From assembly GCA_963965975.1 (NCBI GenBank), contig OZ014411.1, positions 19,744,446-19,808,445 of the forward strand: DNA of 64,000 nt. Direction: 5' to 3'. Positions 36,228 through 47,453 of the stretch are shown here, piece by piece. The position numbers and the translations under genes are program-made. This DNA is from Xestospongia bergquistia (taxonomy: Eukaryota > Porifera > Demospongiae > Haplosclerida > Petrosiidae). The notes beneath the pieces are model-generated. The model ran no database searches. It had not been told where the DNA came from and saw only the letters and a list, made by a program, of their open reading frames with translations. Numbering within the stretch: position 1 is the first letter of the stretch; each line of letters starts with the position of its first letter.

Positions 36228-37600
36228 ACAAGATTGTCGACCTATATGTAATCGTTGTGGAGGCAACCATGTTTGCCAGCACTTGCAGTTTTCTTAAAAG
36301 TGATTACAGAGCATGTGGGAAATTGGACTCATACAAAAGTGTCATAGTAAACTGATAGCCACAAGTCAGACCCCTCAGCGGACCTCAGATCTCTCTCACC
36401 TGTCTGATGGGCCAGATGATGCCTACACCCCAGTTTACCTTGCCTGGGAAAGTCAAACCTATTGTATGACATTCCAAGTAAATGGGTTCCTATAGAACTA
36501 GACATAGGGCGTCTTTGTCAATTGTAAGTGAACAAACTTATGATTCTATTTCTCATCCCACATCTTAAATGCAACCTATCAATATTGCTCTCAGTACCTA
36601 TATACTGGAGAAAACCTCATGATCCTTGGCATTTGTGATGTACATGTAGATTACCAATCACAGTCTCAGATTCTCCCACTTCTAGTCATGCATGGACACA
36701 GACTATACAGCTTCTACATGTTATCATTGTTGAGGTAACCATGTACTTGCAGTTTTCTTAAAGGTGAATACAGAGCCTTTGGGAAATCGGACTCATACAA
36801 AAGTGTCATAGTAAACTGATAGCCACAAGTCAGACCCCTCAGTGGACCTCAGATCTCTCTCACCTGTCTGATGGGCCAGATGATGCCTACACCCCAGTTT
36901 ACCTTGCCTGGGAAAGTCAAACCTATTGTATGACATTCCAAGTAAATGGGTTCCTATAGAACTAGACATAGGGCATCTTTGTCAATTGTAAGTGAACAAA
37001 CTTATGATTCTATTTCTCATCCCACATCTCAAATGCAACCTATCGATATTGCTCTCAGTACCTATATACTGGAGAAAACCTCATGATCCTTGGCATTTGT
37101 GATGTACATGTAGATTACCAATCACAGTCTCAGATTCTCCCACTTCTAGTCATGCATTGACACAGACTATACAGCTTCTACATGTTATCATTGTTAAGGC
37201 AACCATGTACTTGCAGTTTTCTTAAAACAGAGCCTTTGGGAAATTGGACTCATACAAAAGTGTCATAGTAAACTGATAGCCACAAGTCAGACCCCTCAGC
37301 TGACCTCAGATCTCTCTCACCTCTCTGACGGGGTCAGATGTTACCTACCCCTTGCCTGAAACCTATTGTATGACACAGTCTAAGTAAATGGGTGTTAGAT
37401 CTTCCAATGGAACTAAACATAGGGTGTCTTTATCAACATCGTAATTGCAACTTATCAATATTACTCTCAGTACCTATACTAGAGAAAACCTTATGATCCT
37501 TGGCATTTGTGATATACACGTAGATTACCAATCACAGTCTCAGATTCTCCCACTCCTAGTTATGCATAGATGCGGACCAAGTCTTTTGGTAGAAATTGAC
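36228..37600 (+). repeat. Three tandem copies of a ~465-bp gag-protease segment
   Basis: The AACCATG landmark recurs at 36265, 36737 and 37201 (periods 472 and 464 bp). Each copy runs from the zinc-knuckle region into the protease. Only the third continues into downstream protease sequence; the first two break off at CATGCATGGACACAGA-like sequence and loop back. Confidence 0.85.
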
Positions 37601-37712
37601 TTGAAATAATTAAATTAGACTGGAACAGTATTCATTCCCTTGACAAACTCTATCACTCTCAACACTTCTTGACAAGTATACTGACCTATTTTGAATAACT
37701 ATTTGTGTATCC

Positions 37713-38640
37713 TTAGGTTGTCCCAAAATACTTCAAAGCCAGACCTGTAACATATAACCTTAAAGAGAAAGTAGAAAAAGAGATCTCTCGACTACAAGAA
37801 TTGGGTATCATTACCCAATTCATCATGTTGTTTGGGCCAGCCCCAATTGTTCCTATTGCAAAAAAAGACACCTTTGCAGAAATTACAAACAAAGTTACTG
37901 TCAAACAGTTTCTAACTACTGATAGCCATTCATTACTTTGCTTTGAAAACATTTTTGCAGCATTAAAAGGTGCTTGTTCTTGAAACTTCATTTGAGCCAT
38001 GCCAACCAGCAGTACTTTTACGTAAAAACTCTAAGCAGTATACAACCATTGAAACTCATAAAGGGTTGTTTCCATATCAACATCTACTGTTTACCATTTC
38101 AACGACTCCAAGTCCTTTTCAACAGGCTATGAAGAATGTTTTGTGTGACTTACAAAATGTCTATGTATATATCAATGATATCTTGGTCTCCGGTACCAAT
38201 GAAGAGGATCACCTACACAACTTCACCTGTGTACTTTTCAGACTGTCCTCTGCAGGACTTATATTAAAATGTTCTACATGCACCTTTGCTACAACATCAG
38301 TTGAGTATTTAGGTTACATTATTGATAACTCAGAACTCTACCTTTCCCATTCCAATGTTAAAGCTATTCAAGAAGCACCAGCACCTTTGAATGTCACAGA
38401 ATTAAGATCATTTTTAGGTCTTGTCAACTATTGTTACAAGTTATTTACAAAATCTGGCAAATCCTGGCCCCATTATATGCCCTTCTATAAAAAGGTGGCC
38501 ATTGGTCATTCATGGATAAAGACACAAGAAAGTGGTTTCCAACAGGTCAAAGATATCCTTCAATCGTCATCATTACTTGTACTTTTTGACAGTCAAAAAA
38601 CTCTTATTACTATGATGTGATGCCTCACTGGAATGGAACT
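37713..38640 (+). pseudogene. Reverse transcriptase fragment of the Gypsy element
   Basis: The N-terminal part (LKEKVEKEISRLQELGII, then APIVPIAKKD) and the palm and thumb (KGLFPYQHLLFTISTTPSPF, then YINDILVSG and LGYIIDN) lie in different frames. The catalytic motif reads YIND where the family has Y[IVLM]DD, so the first of the paired aspartates is lost. Inactive. Confidence 0.8.
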
Positions 38641-39440
38641 CAGTCTTTTAGACAATTGTTTATTCTGGGGTTCACATGTGAATGTACCTCCCGTTAGACA
38701 AAATACAGCTATCATGAAACATATCCAGGAATGGGAAAAATGAAAACGTTAGCTCGTTTGTATGTATGGTGGTCTGGTATTGATTCTGATATCAAAACAA
38801 AAGTGCAAGCTTGAAATACTTGCACTACTTCCCAGAGCATCCTTACACATTTGGGAATTCCTTGACAACCTTGGACTAGAGTTCATGTCAATCATGCTGG
38901 ACTGTTTTTCAGCAAAATTTCTTCCTTTTGATAGACGTTCATTCAAAATGGCTCAAAGTTAACATTATAGATTCTACCTCTTTGGAACTTACCATCAAGA
39001 AACTGAAGCAAATTTTCTTAATGCATGGTTTACCAAAACAACTAGTTTCTGATAACATACTGCCTTTATCAGTGATATCTTTCAATTTTTTATGAAACAA
39101 CACAGTATGAAGCACACTCACACCTCTCATTAATTGTCGAGGGTCTTCTTAAATTTTATAACATTATCGTGTTACACCCCAGCAGAACTTCTAACAGGTA
39201 GACATTTATGAATTCAATTAGATTTTATCCACCCAGACTTTTCTCACAAGGTATCAAATAAATAGAACCAACTTCTGTCAACAAAAATGTATGTCCCTTC
39301 AGTATAGGAGATCAAGTGTTCACACGTAATTATTATGGACCACCACAGTGGATTCATGCAGAAATCATTCAAATTACAGACCCAGTCTCGTATAAGGTAA
39401 CTGACATTATTTTGTGTTGTCATCTCAACCAATTATAGTA
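38640..39440 (+). pseudogene. Integrase fragments of the Gypsy element
   Basis: Short in-frame pieces separated by stops: a WWSGIDSDIKTKV zinc-binding-region piece near 38770, core fragments around 38.8-39.1 kb and a VFTRNYYGPPQWIHAEI-type C-terminal piece at about 39320-39430. Confidence 0.6.
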
Positions 39441-39668
39441 TCTTTCCTCTGATAGTAGTACTTGTTTGAAGTTGATGATTTTGATGACTGGCCTGTCCTG
39501 AATTCAACAACAATCATTTATATCCCTTCCCCTCCTACAATGAATTCTAACTCATCACTTCAACTGTCATCACATGTTTTACTTCTATCAACTCTCCATC
39601 ATTCCACTCATGTTCGTAAACCAGTTATTTGGTTCAGCCCCTTCACATTCTAGCTAGATGGGGGAGAG

Positions 39669-39713
39669 TGTGATAAATTGAAACACAACTTATACTTTGT
39701 ATTTTGTGTAATA

Positions 39714-39747
<34 letters not shown>

Positions 39748-39914
39748 GTTATTATTACTATTTTTAATAGTTATCTAACTATTGCTTGGTGAATCCATAT
39801 AAGTATTGTGTATTTAACTTGTAAACTGTCAGTTGATAGTGGTCTTGTTGTTAAGTTGTTCTGAAAATATAGTTGTTTGTTTGTTGTTTTCATCCTATTT
39901 CCTGTGTCATTACA
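39669..39914 (+). repeat. 3' LTR
   Basis: 246 bp from TGTGATAAATTG to GTCATTACA, preceded by GGGGGAGAG. Contains an (ATT)n run of about 35 bp. Confidence 0.8.
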
Positions 39915-41541
39915 TACACACCTTACAATATTTTTTTTAAAACTGCTATGGCAATAACCATTGTTACTTACTGACAAATGTAATGGTGTTCTGATAGACT
40001 TTTCCAATTTAACAATGATGTATATGTGTTTGCTTTTTATGCTTTTCTATCAAGGATGAAGAAAATGACATGAAAATGACTTCTATAGAAAAAAGTACAG
40101 TGATACATTAACATCTGCTTTAGATAACAGTAAAGCATGAACTTAAAAAGTCCATATTGGTGCCTGATCATGTCAATTTGTCAAGTGCATGAAGCAGCTC
40201 CTATCATCATGTAAATTGTGGTTCCACCTTAATTAGTCTTTATTGAAGCAGAACTAAAGAGCTACATAATCAATTAGGTATAGATCTCAATAAGCTTGAT
40301 AAGTACATTTATATACTAAGTTTTTCATCTTTGTAAGTAGGATTGTTAAAATTTGAGGTGATACAAAATGTGAATCTGTAGAGATGAGGAAGTAGCAAAA
40401 GAGTACACATTGCTATACATGAATTATACTAGAAACATTATATAGCTAAAGAATAAGGACAAACTAAATATATGTCACAGATGTAAAAATACTAAGGATC
40501 ATATGGTTAAAATATACTGTATATATTGGGACCCAATCTTAGGGATAGTAGCAACCAAAAAACTAGTATTTTTTGCTTTTATGATAGTAATAGCTTGCAT
40601 CAGGTTACTAGTATATTAGTTTATTTTGTAATTCTTTTATTCTGCACAAAATTCTAAATTGAAAGTATGCATTGATGTATCATGTTATTCAGTGTATAGT
40701 AAATGGTCTTTTCTATTACATAATTTTAACTTTCACTCTTTTTATGACTTTCCAAACATCTTCTACACCATTTACTGGTTCATAAACAGTTAGAAACTAA
40801 TTAAAAAATTGCAGACTGCCTTGTACTTCATGAAAATAATCAGTGATCTTGAAGTATAAAGCACTTCTTAGCTCTAGTTATGTATAGTATGTTTATGTAT
40901 TTATTGTCTTTATTATATACTCTATGTATATATGTATGTGTATAGTGTGTGCTGATTATTGTGGTGGTAACCAGGTCAATAATAAAGGCTAATTTATTAT
41001 AGCCTCTAATACCTGCTTGTTGCATAGTGATCATATCATTAATTGCTTTACAATAGTGAATTCTGATTGACATTCTATGTAGACAAGCAAGTGATAGAGC
41101 AATATCTAACATATTGTTAACCTGGTTCTGGACTAAGTCTCAAAATAAACTATTACTTAATAATCAACTCTCTATGATGTATTTTCACAAACCTTCGATT
41201 GACTTCTATTTAGTCATCAAGCAGACAAGAAGTCTTTGCATGTCGAAATGCCCTTACACATGTTCTGCTAGAGAAAGTGGCAGGATGTAAAAATGTGACT
41301 TGTGCCATTTCTCTGAAATTTAGACATTGTTGTCACCAAGTTAGAACAGTTCAAAGTACATTGCCAACTAACAGATCTAGACAAACAGAAAGACACACAC
41401 CCAAATATTTTAACCCTCTATGGAGCATTATCCACACAGTATGCAGCAAGGGTTAATGATAAGTTCCCACAAATGACCAGAAATAAAAACAAACCATTAA
41501 TAATAAATACAAAAACTAAGTAGGTAGCATACTCAACTCAC
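39915..41541. other. Non-coding, no firm features
   Basis: AT-rich. A minus-strand frame at 40840-41112 has a fairly protein-like first half but matches no family I know and lacks convincing splice sites. Nothing else seen. Confidence 0.35.
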
Positions 41542-41630
41542 CATCTTCATCAACTTGAGAAATATCTCCTGAGTGTAGCCAGCTTTCATCAATTGTTTCT
41601 TTCACTTTCTTATCATCATACATAAGTATC
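41542..41630 (-). CDS. Orphan exon of an acyl-CoA synthetase-like (ACSBG-type) enzyme
   Basis: An 89-bp exon with acceptor TTATAG and donor GTGAGT coding about 29 residues: KKVKETIDESWLHSGDIS followed by QVDEDG. The WLHSGD motif is the adenylate-forming enzyme signature whose Asp contacts the ATP ribose, and the KETID..WLHSGDI context fits bubblegum-type long-chain acyl-CoA synthetases. No neighbouring exon of such an enzyme was found on the minus strand within several kb either side. It ends in phase 1, which is what the ankyrin cap exon at 34056-34150 needs. It is either a stranded pseudoexon or part of a chimeric gene. Confidence 0.5.
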
Positions 41631-42089
41631 CTATAAAAATATGACCACAACAACATATCTTATATCACCTTTTTTAATATGAGTAAAAAATTCTATTTTA
41701 ATTACAGACAGAATCAGATCCAGCTTGTAATGACCTAGTAGATAATGTACTGTCAACAAATATGTAGATCAATGACACCAGTAACACAGCTCCAAATACA
41801 GTAGTAAACAACAGTGTACAAAATATGTAAACTTCAAATTTACACTACATTTACATAGATTTAGTTTACCACATAAAATACTTGAGGTTTACACATGTAG
41901 TGTACTGACACAGCTAGTTTTCATTAGTATACGAAGTGTGTAAACTTCATATGTACAATGCATTTACATAAATTTACAAGGTATTCATAGTTTACAAAAG
42001 GCAGGTTTACAACTCATTTACATTTAATAATATTATACTGTACCGAATTAAACTTGTTGTACCACCTACTTAACTAGCCAAGGAAGCGC

Positions 42090-43205
42090 ATGGCTAATGC
42101 TCGAAGTTCGTCAAGATCTCATAGTGGTCCAAGACACTCTTCTTATTATACTGGTCCTTTTTATAGAAATGACAGTACTCAAGAGAAAAGTTCTTCTGTC
42201 AAGCGATCCCGAGTTTGTCAATTGACGTTCAACGGTCCACCAGCTGGACAAGTAAACAATTATATAGCCCATGAATGAAACTAGGAGCCATAGCAGAGGA
42301 TTATAGTAGAGAAGAAAGTTCTAGTAATGAAGATTTAAATTGTAATGATGATAGAACAAACTGTATTTCATCCATAAAAAATTTGAAAATCAATTTAAGG
42401 AATCAGAAGGGTAGGTAATTGAAATAATAATTATTATTATTATAAGTTGTATTTCTAGAATTTCATCTGATTACACCAAAACTGTTCAAGTCTCTATTAC
42501 TGAACAAATTCAAAGTCAACCAAGCTGTAAGTTTCCATAAAAAGAAATAAAAGTAAGACTGGCTGAAAAAATTATCTGAGCGTTTTCAACATGTTTTTAG
42601 TGGCAGACGTTGTTATGAAAATCTGCACCATGCTTTCCTTGAGCATTAGTCTGGCAAGAGAGATTTTGTGGAGAATCAATTAAAACAGAGAAAATACAGA
42701 TTGCGACATGAATATGTATGTATAGTAATTATGAATTAACTTTAGAACATTATGCTAAAACCTGAGACTATGTGCTACAGTATTATTAATTTTTTTACAG
42801 AGATTCCAGAGACAAGAGTCAGTGACAACTGAAATTGAACTTGTTATACATAACTGAAGAATCAGATAATCCTGAAACCTTAATGGAATAACTGAACACA
42901 AATTATTGTTGTGTTCTGATAGTAAGCATTAAGAATCAATTATGTCCACTGTTATTATGTTGTTGTAGGACTTAATGAGTTTATGAAAATTCTAGATGAT
43001 CGATTCAGTAACAAGCAAGCTAAGTCTCCCGCTAGTGAATTGGTTGCAAAGAAGATCATAAAGGAATGATCACATTCTGCTATTGTTCCACCTAATGATG
43101 CACCAAAATGGGTAATAAAAACTGATAATGGTGAACATAGTAATTATTATATAATCATCACTTTGTACTTTTAGGTTGCCAGAAGTGTAACTCCTACTCA
43201 TTAAG
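42090..43205 (+). pseudogene. Remnants of an unrecognised multi-exon gene
   Basis: Several protein-like blocks follow each other on the plus strand: a Ser/Arg-rich start (MANARSSSRSHSGPRHSSYY), an acidic block (AIAEDYSREESSSNEDLN) one frame away, a short spliced-looking exon (42455-42530; ITPKLFKSLLLNKFKVNQ), and LNEFMKILDDRFSNKQAKSP with ELVAKKIIKE then a stop, followed by IVPPNDAPKW. Frames are broken by at least one indel and an in-frame stop. No family recognised. It could also be a poorly modelled live gene. Confidence 0.4.
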
Positions 43206-43404
43206 GTACATGTTTATGGTAATCATTACATCTTACTGTATCTGTTTGTGTGAACTACATATATCTCTTAAAATGAATTAAGGTATATTACTAGATTCAT
43301 ACTTTTTGATAACTTTTATAGGTTGTTGTACAAATGTAACCTCTTATGTGATCATTTATGAAAATTACAATATCTATCGTCTATTGGCAATCATTACTTA
43401 CATG

Positions 43405-43574
43405 TATATATATATATATATACTGAAGTATCTAAGTCTGTTGAAGAGTGCTCGATGTCGTTTAGACAGAGCGGGTTAGAACAGAATTAAAGGACAAAAG
43501 AACAGAGCTCTCGCTGTGTTGCTGTTACTCCGAGTTTCAGAGCGAAAGCTCTGTTCTTTTGTCCTTTAATTCTG

Positions 43575-43615
<41 letters not shown>

Positions 43616-43680
43616 CATATATATATATATATATATAAAATATATCTATATTATATATATATATCATGTATCACTCCATA
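43405..43680. repeat. TA microsatellites around a long hairpin
   Basis: (TA)n runs at about 43405-43422 and 43578-43671 flank a perfect 32-bp inverted repeat: arms 43478-43509 and 43547-43578, extending to 38 bp with one mismatch. The arm core is AACAGAATTAAAGGACAAAA and the loop is 25 bp. Confidence 0.85.
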
Positions 43681-45150
43681 GTACGAGGTAAATGTCATGA
43701 ACTTCTATACTTACTAAAAAGTTTTTTCCTTTGTAGCTACACAATCATAGTTATGATACACTTGACAATACCAATGTAGGTTATTTGATGTATCATAGCT
43801 GTTAATTATCATCTCTTATATAGTTGTGCTTGAGGCTCAAATTTGCTGTTGAACTGAATAGAACTCAGCATTGCATCTTAATTGATTATTGACTGTATAC
43901 ATAAACTCAAATTCTTTTCTATAAAACATTGTTCCAGTATAATTTATGATGACCTTTGTCTAATGTACATAAAGTTTACAAAGAAGTTAATGTCAAGTGT
44001 ACATTGCTTTGTACATGCTTTGTCCAAATCAGTTCATTTACTGTAGTCTAGAAATGCCAAGTGTCAACCATTGTAAACTATGATGTAAATTGGAGTTTAC
44101 ATTATAGTTTACAGTGTTGTTCACAAAGTACTTTGGCCCTGTGTAATTATGAGAAATACCAAGTAATTGTTCTTACTTTAAAATAATAAATTAATTAATA
44201 ATATATACATGTAGACTATCCAATTAAAATGTGTTAATAATTATCATTTACAATCAAATACAAGGAGAGAGAGAGAGAGAGAGAGATAGAACTAAACAAT
44301 ATTAAACAAAATTCAAAAGCTTGAATTACTAACTACTGAATGTCAAACACTATACAGACTGCTGCCAATTCCAAACACACTCACATTCCTACATGTGTCT
44401 CAATAATAACTGCTATTGAACAACAAAGTTTGGAGAAAATACTCCATAATATACATACTATAATTAATGGAAGATCAATGTACAATTGTGTAACTACTCA
44501 TATTCATCATAAAATACTTTTTGACATGTCATCATAAGTAGGTACAGTACTAATGTGTAAACATCAGTACATATGTTAAAACAAATTATTATTATTAAGG
44601 AAAGTTCAACAATACATCTCCAAGCATTTAGCTTGATGATTTATTAACACAGTACAGACTGAACAGTTTCCTTTAAAAGTTATGTGATATACTTACACAT
44701 GCCAGTAATGGTCTTGATGGTTTATACAAAAGATCCCAAGAATGGAACATGTGTGGAAAACGTTCAAAACCAACAATAGAATGAACGCTTGCCAATGAGA
44801 AACCCAGTCATAGAACAGTGAAACCATTGGAGCTGGAGCTTAATCATGAGAATCATGAAAACTGAAACCAATAGAACTTAATAGAACACAAGGAACTGTT
44901 ACAATACAATTATAGAACCCAACAAACACTATCTCTAACATGGAACCCAGAAAACAAAATATTGGAACCAATACACACAACACGACTCGTATGTGTATAG
45001 CTCCTAGTTTTTTGTGGCACAAGCCTTTTTCTCTCAGCAAGAAATTATGAAATGAAGTCGTATAATATCATCTCTTTTGTTCTGTTTATACTACTATACA
45101 TAATAAGAATTAATAGCTAATAGTATGGTAGGAGGTGCTTCGTGCTGAAG
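43681..45150. other. Intergenic region upstream of MRI1
   Basis: AT-rich with a (GA)n microsatellite at about 44265-44286. No exon or element supported. The MRI1 promoter should lie in its last few hundred bases. Confidence 0.4.
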
Positions 45151-47391
45151 ATGTCTCTGGAGTCTATTCGTTTTGATAAAGTACAAGGTAGTCTACAAAT
45201 TCTTAATCAGCTTCTATTACCTGAACATACTGTCTATGAACCAGTCAATGGTGTAGAAGATGCTTGGAAAGTCATAAGGGAAATGAAGGTAAGAATCATT
45301 TAATATAATAATATATTATATTGTATGTACAATCATTTACTGGTTGTTGTTAGTTGTTGTTATTGTTGTTGTAAACTGGTATGGTAGCTTGTAAGTATTT
45401 TATTAGGAGCTACATAGTTATAGTTCTTTATTAATAGAATTAATTGGTTAATATAGTCAATACTCCTTGAGATTTCATAGTCAAGACAAATGTTAGTAAA
45501 TAGAAGTAGTCTCACAAGCTAGACTCTGTCCTATGACTGAAATATTAACAGGGATGGGTCTAGAAAACTAATACAACAACTTGTTCTTCCTGCATGAAAT
45601 ATTGCTGGCCACATAAATATGAAACATTACCAAATAGTTTTCTGTCTCTCTGCAAATGTCATGTAAATTGTCATAATGATTATTTAAATAATAGCCTAGC
45701 ATAATGACCATTAGACTTCATCTATGTATTAATAACAATACCTTACTATTCTTTTAATAGATAGTACCCAATACTTATAGCTATTTACTTTAATTACTTT
45801 ATCTAGTTCCATGTTGTTGCTTCATACATCACATGAGGTCACCTAATTTTCAGTCACATCCATTATTATATATTACAGAACAAGGTGCTATGTTAAAGTT
45901 TTACACAATCTTTCCCATCAATTGTTTGGTCATGGGGACAAGATTGGAAGGAGGAGAAGGGGAGGGGACATAATTTGTATAAGCAATGAAAGTGCACAGT
46001 TTACAACATATTATAATATATGTGTGATAAATCCATGTCTTTTTATCATATAATGTAGTTCATTGCCACCATTAAACACATTGGTATGTGTCCTAGACCT
46101 ATTATAAAAATTCAGCAACAACTTTATTGTTTAAATATTGCTTTTATAAGTTTAGCTGAATCTTTGCCTTTATATATTAGGAAGATTAATATACATTGTA
46201 AACTATGTATCATTGTTGCACACATTAAGTATGTCCCTTCCCTTCTCCTCCTCTCAACGTACAATATACTATTATTTATGACATCAGATAGTCATAGCAT
46301 TTGTCCATTTTCCATCCACATGTCAGATCTAGTGATTGTCAACTTGTCCAACTTGTCTAGTGTCTCCATATAATCAGACATGTATTTATTTATTTCTGAT
46401 TCTCATGTAATAAATTAGGACATAATTTCACTAATTGATTTAATATTTTAATATCATTATCTAGACACGAGGAGCTCCAGCAATTGCAATAGTTGGTGCT
46501 TTAAGTATAGCAGTTGAACTCAGACACAAAGCAAATACTGGTGAATTTAAATCAACACAAGATGTGGCCACATTTGTTAATGATTCTTTCTCTTATTTAA
46601 AGACTGCTCGACCAACTGCTGTCAATATATCTGAAGCAGCTACTCGATTTATGAAATACATTGCTGAACTTTCTAAAAATGAATTAGGCACTAAGAAGCT
46701 TACAGATATTCTATACAATCAATTGTCACAGATGCTTGAAGATGATGTCACAACCAATCGAAAAATTGGGTTTCATGGAGCTGAATATATTCTTGCAAAT
46801 TCTACTGGAGATCAAGTCACTATATTAACTCATTGTAATACTGGATCTTTAGCAACTGGAGGTTATGGTACAGCATTAGGTGTTATAAGAGCACTATCAG
46901 AGAATGGTAAACTGTCCCATGCTTACTGTACTGAAACACGTCCCTATAATCAAGGCTCTAGATTGACAGCATATGAGCTAGTTCATGAGAAAATACCTGC
47001 CACTTTAATTTGTGACTCAATGTGTGGATGTCTTATGAAAGAGAAAGGTATCTCTGCAGTTGTTGTTGGTGCTGATCGAGTTGTAGCTAATGGAGATACA
47101 GCAAATAAAATTGGTACTTATCAACTAGCTGTTCTTGCACAATACCACAACATACCCTTCTATGTTGCTGCACCATTTACTACTATAGATTTTGGATTGT
47201 CATCTGGTTCACAGATTGTTATAGAGGAACGTAAAAAGCAAGAAATGATTTATTTTGGAAATAAAATGATAGCACCTGACAGTATTGATTGTTGGAATCC
47301 TTCATTTGATATTACTCCTGCTGATCTTATCACTGGTATCATAACAGAGAATGGTGTATATAAACCTGATGAATTAAAGAAAGTTACTTGA
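45151..47391 (+). CDS. MRI1: Methylthioribose-1-phosphate isomerase
   Basis: Two exons (45151-45288 and 46465-47391, phase 0) give 354 residues, close to the usual length. The enzyme converts 5-methylthioribose-1-phosphate to methylthioribulose-1-phosphate in methionine salvage. Family marks: [11 protein letters not shown] at the start of exon 2 (phosphate binding), the catalytic Cys in [19 protein letters not shown] (about residue 170) and the catalytic Asp in [19 protein letters not shown] (about 250), 80 residues apart as in characterised members. The 1.18-kb intron contains no further exon. The gene ends 62 bp from the convergent H6PD-type gene, so the two 3' UTRs probably overlap. The ATG was chosen as the first in a frame starting MSLESIRFD, typical of the family. 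Confidence 0.95.
45289..46464 (+). other. MRI1 intron
   Basis: Donor GTAAGA, acceptor ATCTAG. AT-rich; the plus-strand frame at 46086-46373 inside it has no splice context and is treated as chance. Confidence 0.6.
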
Positions 47392-47453
47392 TTACATAAC
47401 TAATAATTATTATTGAATGTAATACTTTACAATGGGAAAACATGTTATTATAA

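Larger units (their letters stand above)
35496..39914 (+). mobile_element. Decayed Ty3/Gypsy LTR retrotransposon
   Basis: Two related LTRs start TGTGATAAA and end CTACA or TTACA. A TGG primer-site-like start lies one base after the 5' LTR, and a polypurine tract (GGGGGAGAG) directly precedes the 3' LTR. Between them, in order on the plus strand, are gag remnants with zinc-knuckle residues (CNRCGGNH), protease remnants, reverse transcriptase and integrase fragments, the last ending in a GPPQWIHAEI-type C-terminal module. Stops and frameshifts are frequent. It lies within what would be an intron of the minus-strand gene if the 41.5-kb exon belongs to that gene. Flanks TACAG and TACAC are a possible imperfect target duplication. 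Confidence 0.8.

Noticed and set aside
40840-41112. 90-codon minus-strand frame with a protein-like first half
   Set aside because: No recognisable family, no convincing splice acceptor and an AT-rich second half; probably chance.
46086-46373. 95-codon plus-strand frame inside the MRI1 intron
   Set aside because: Not in phase with either MRI1 exon and without homology signals.
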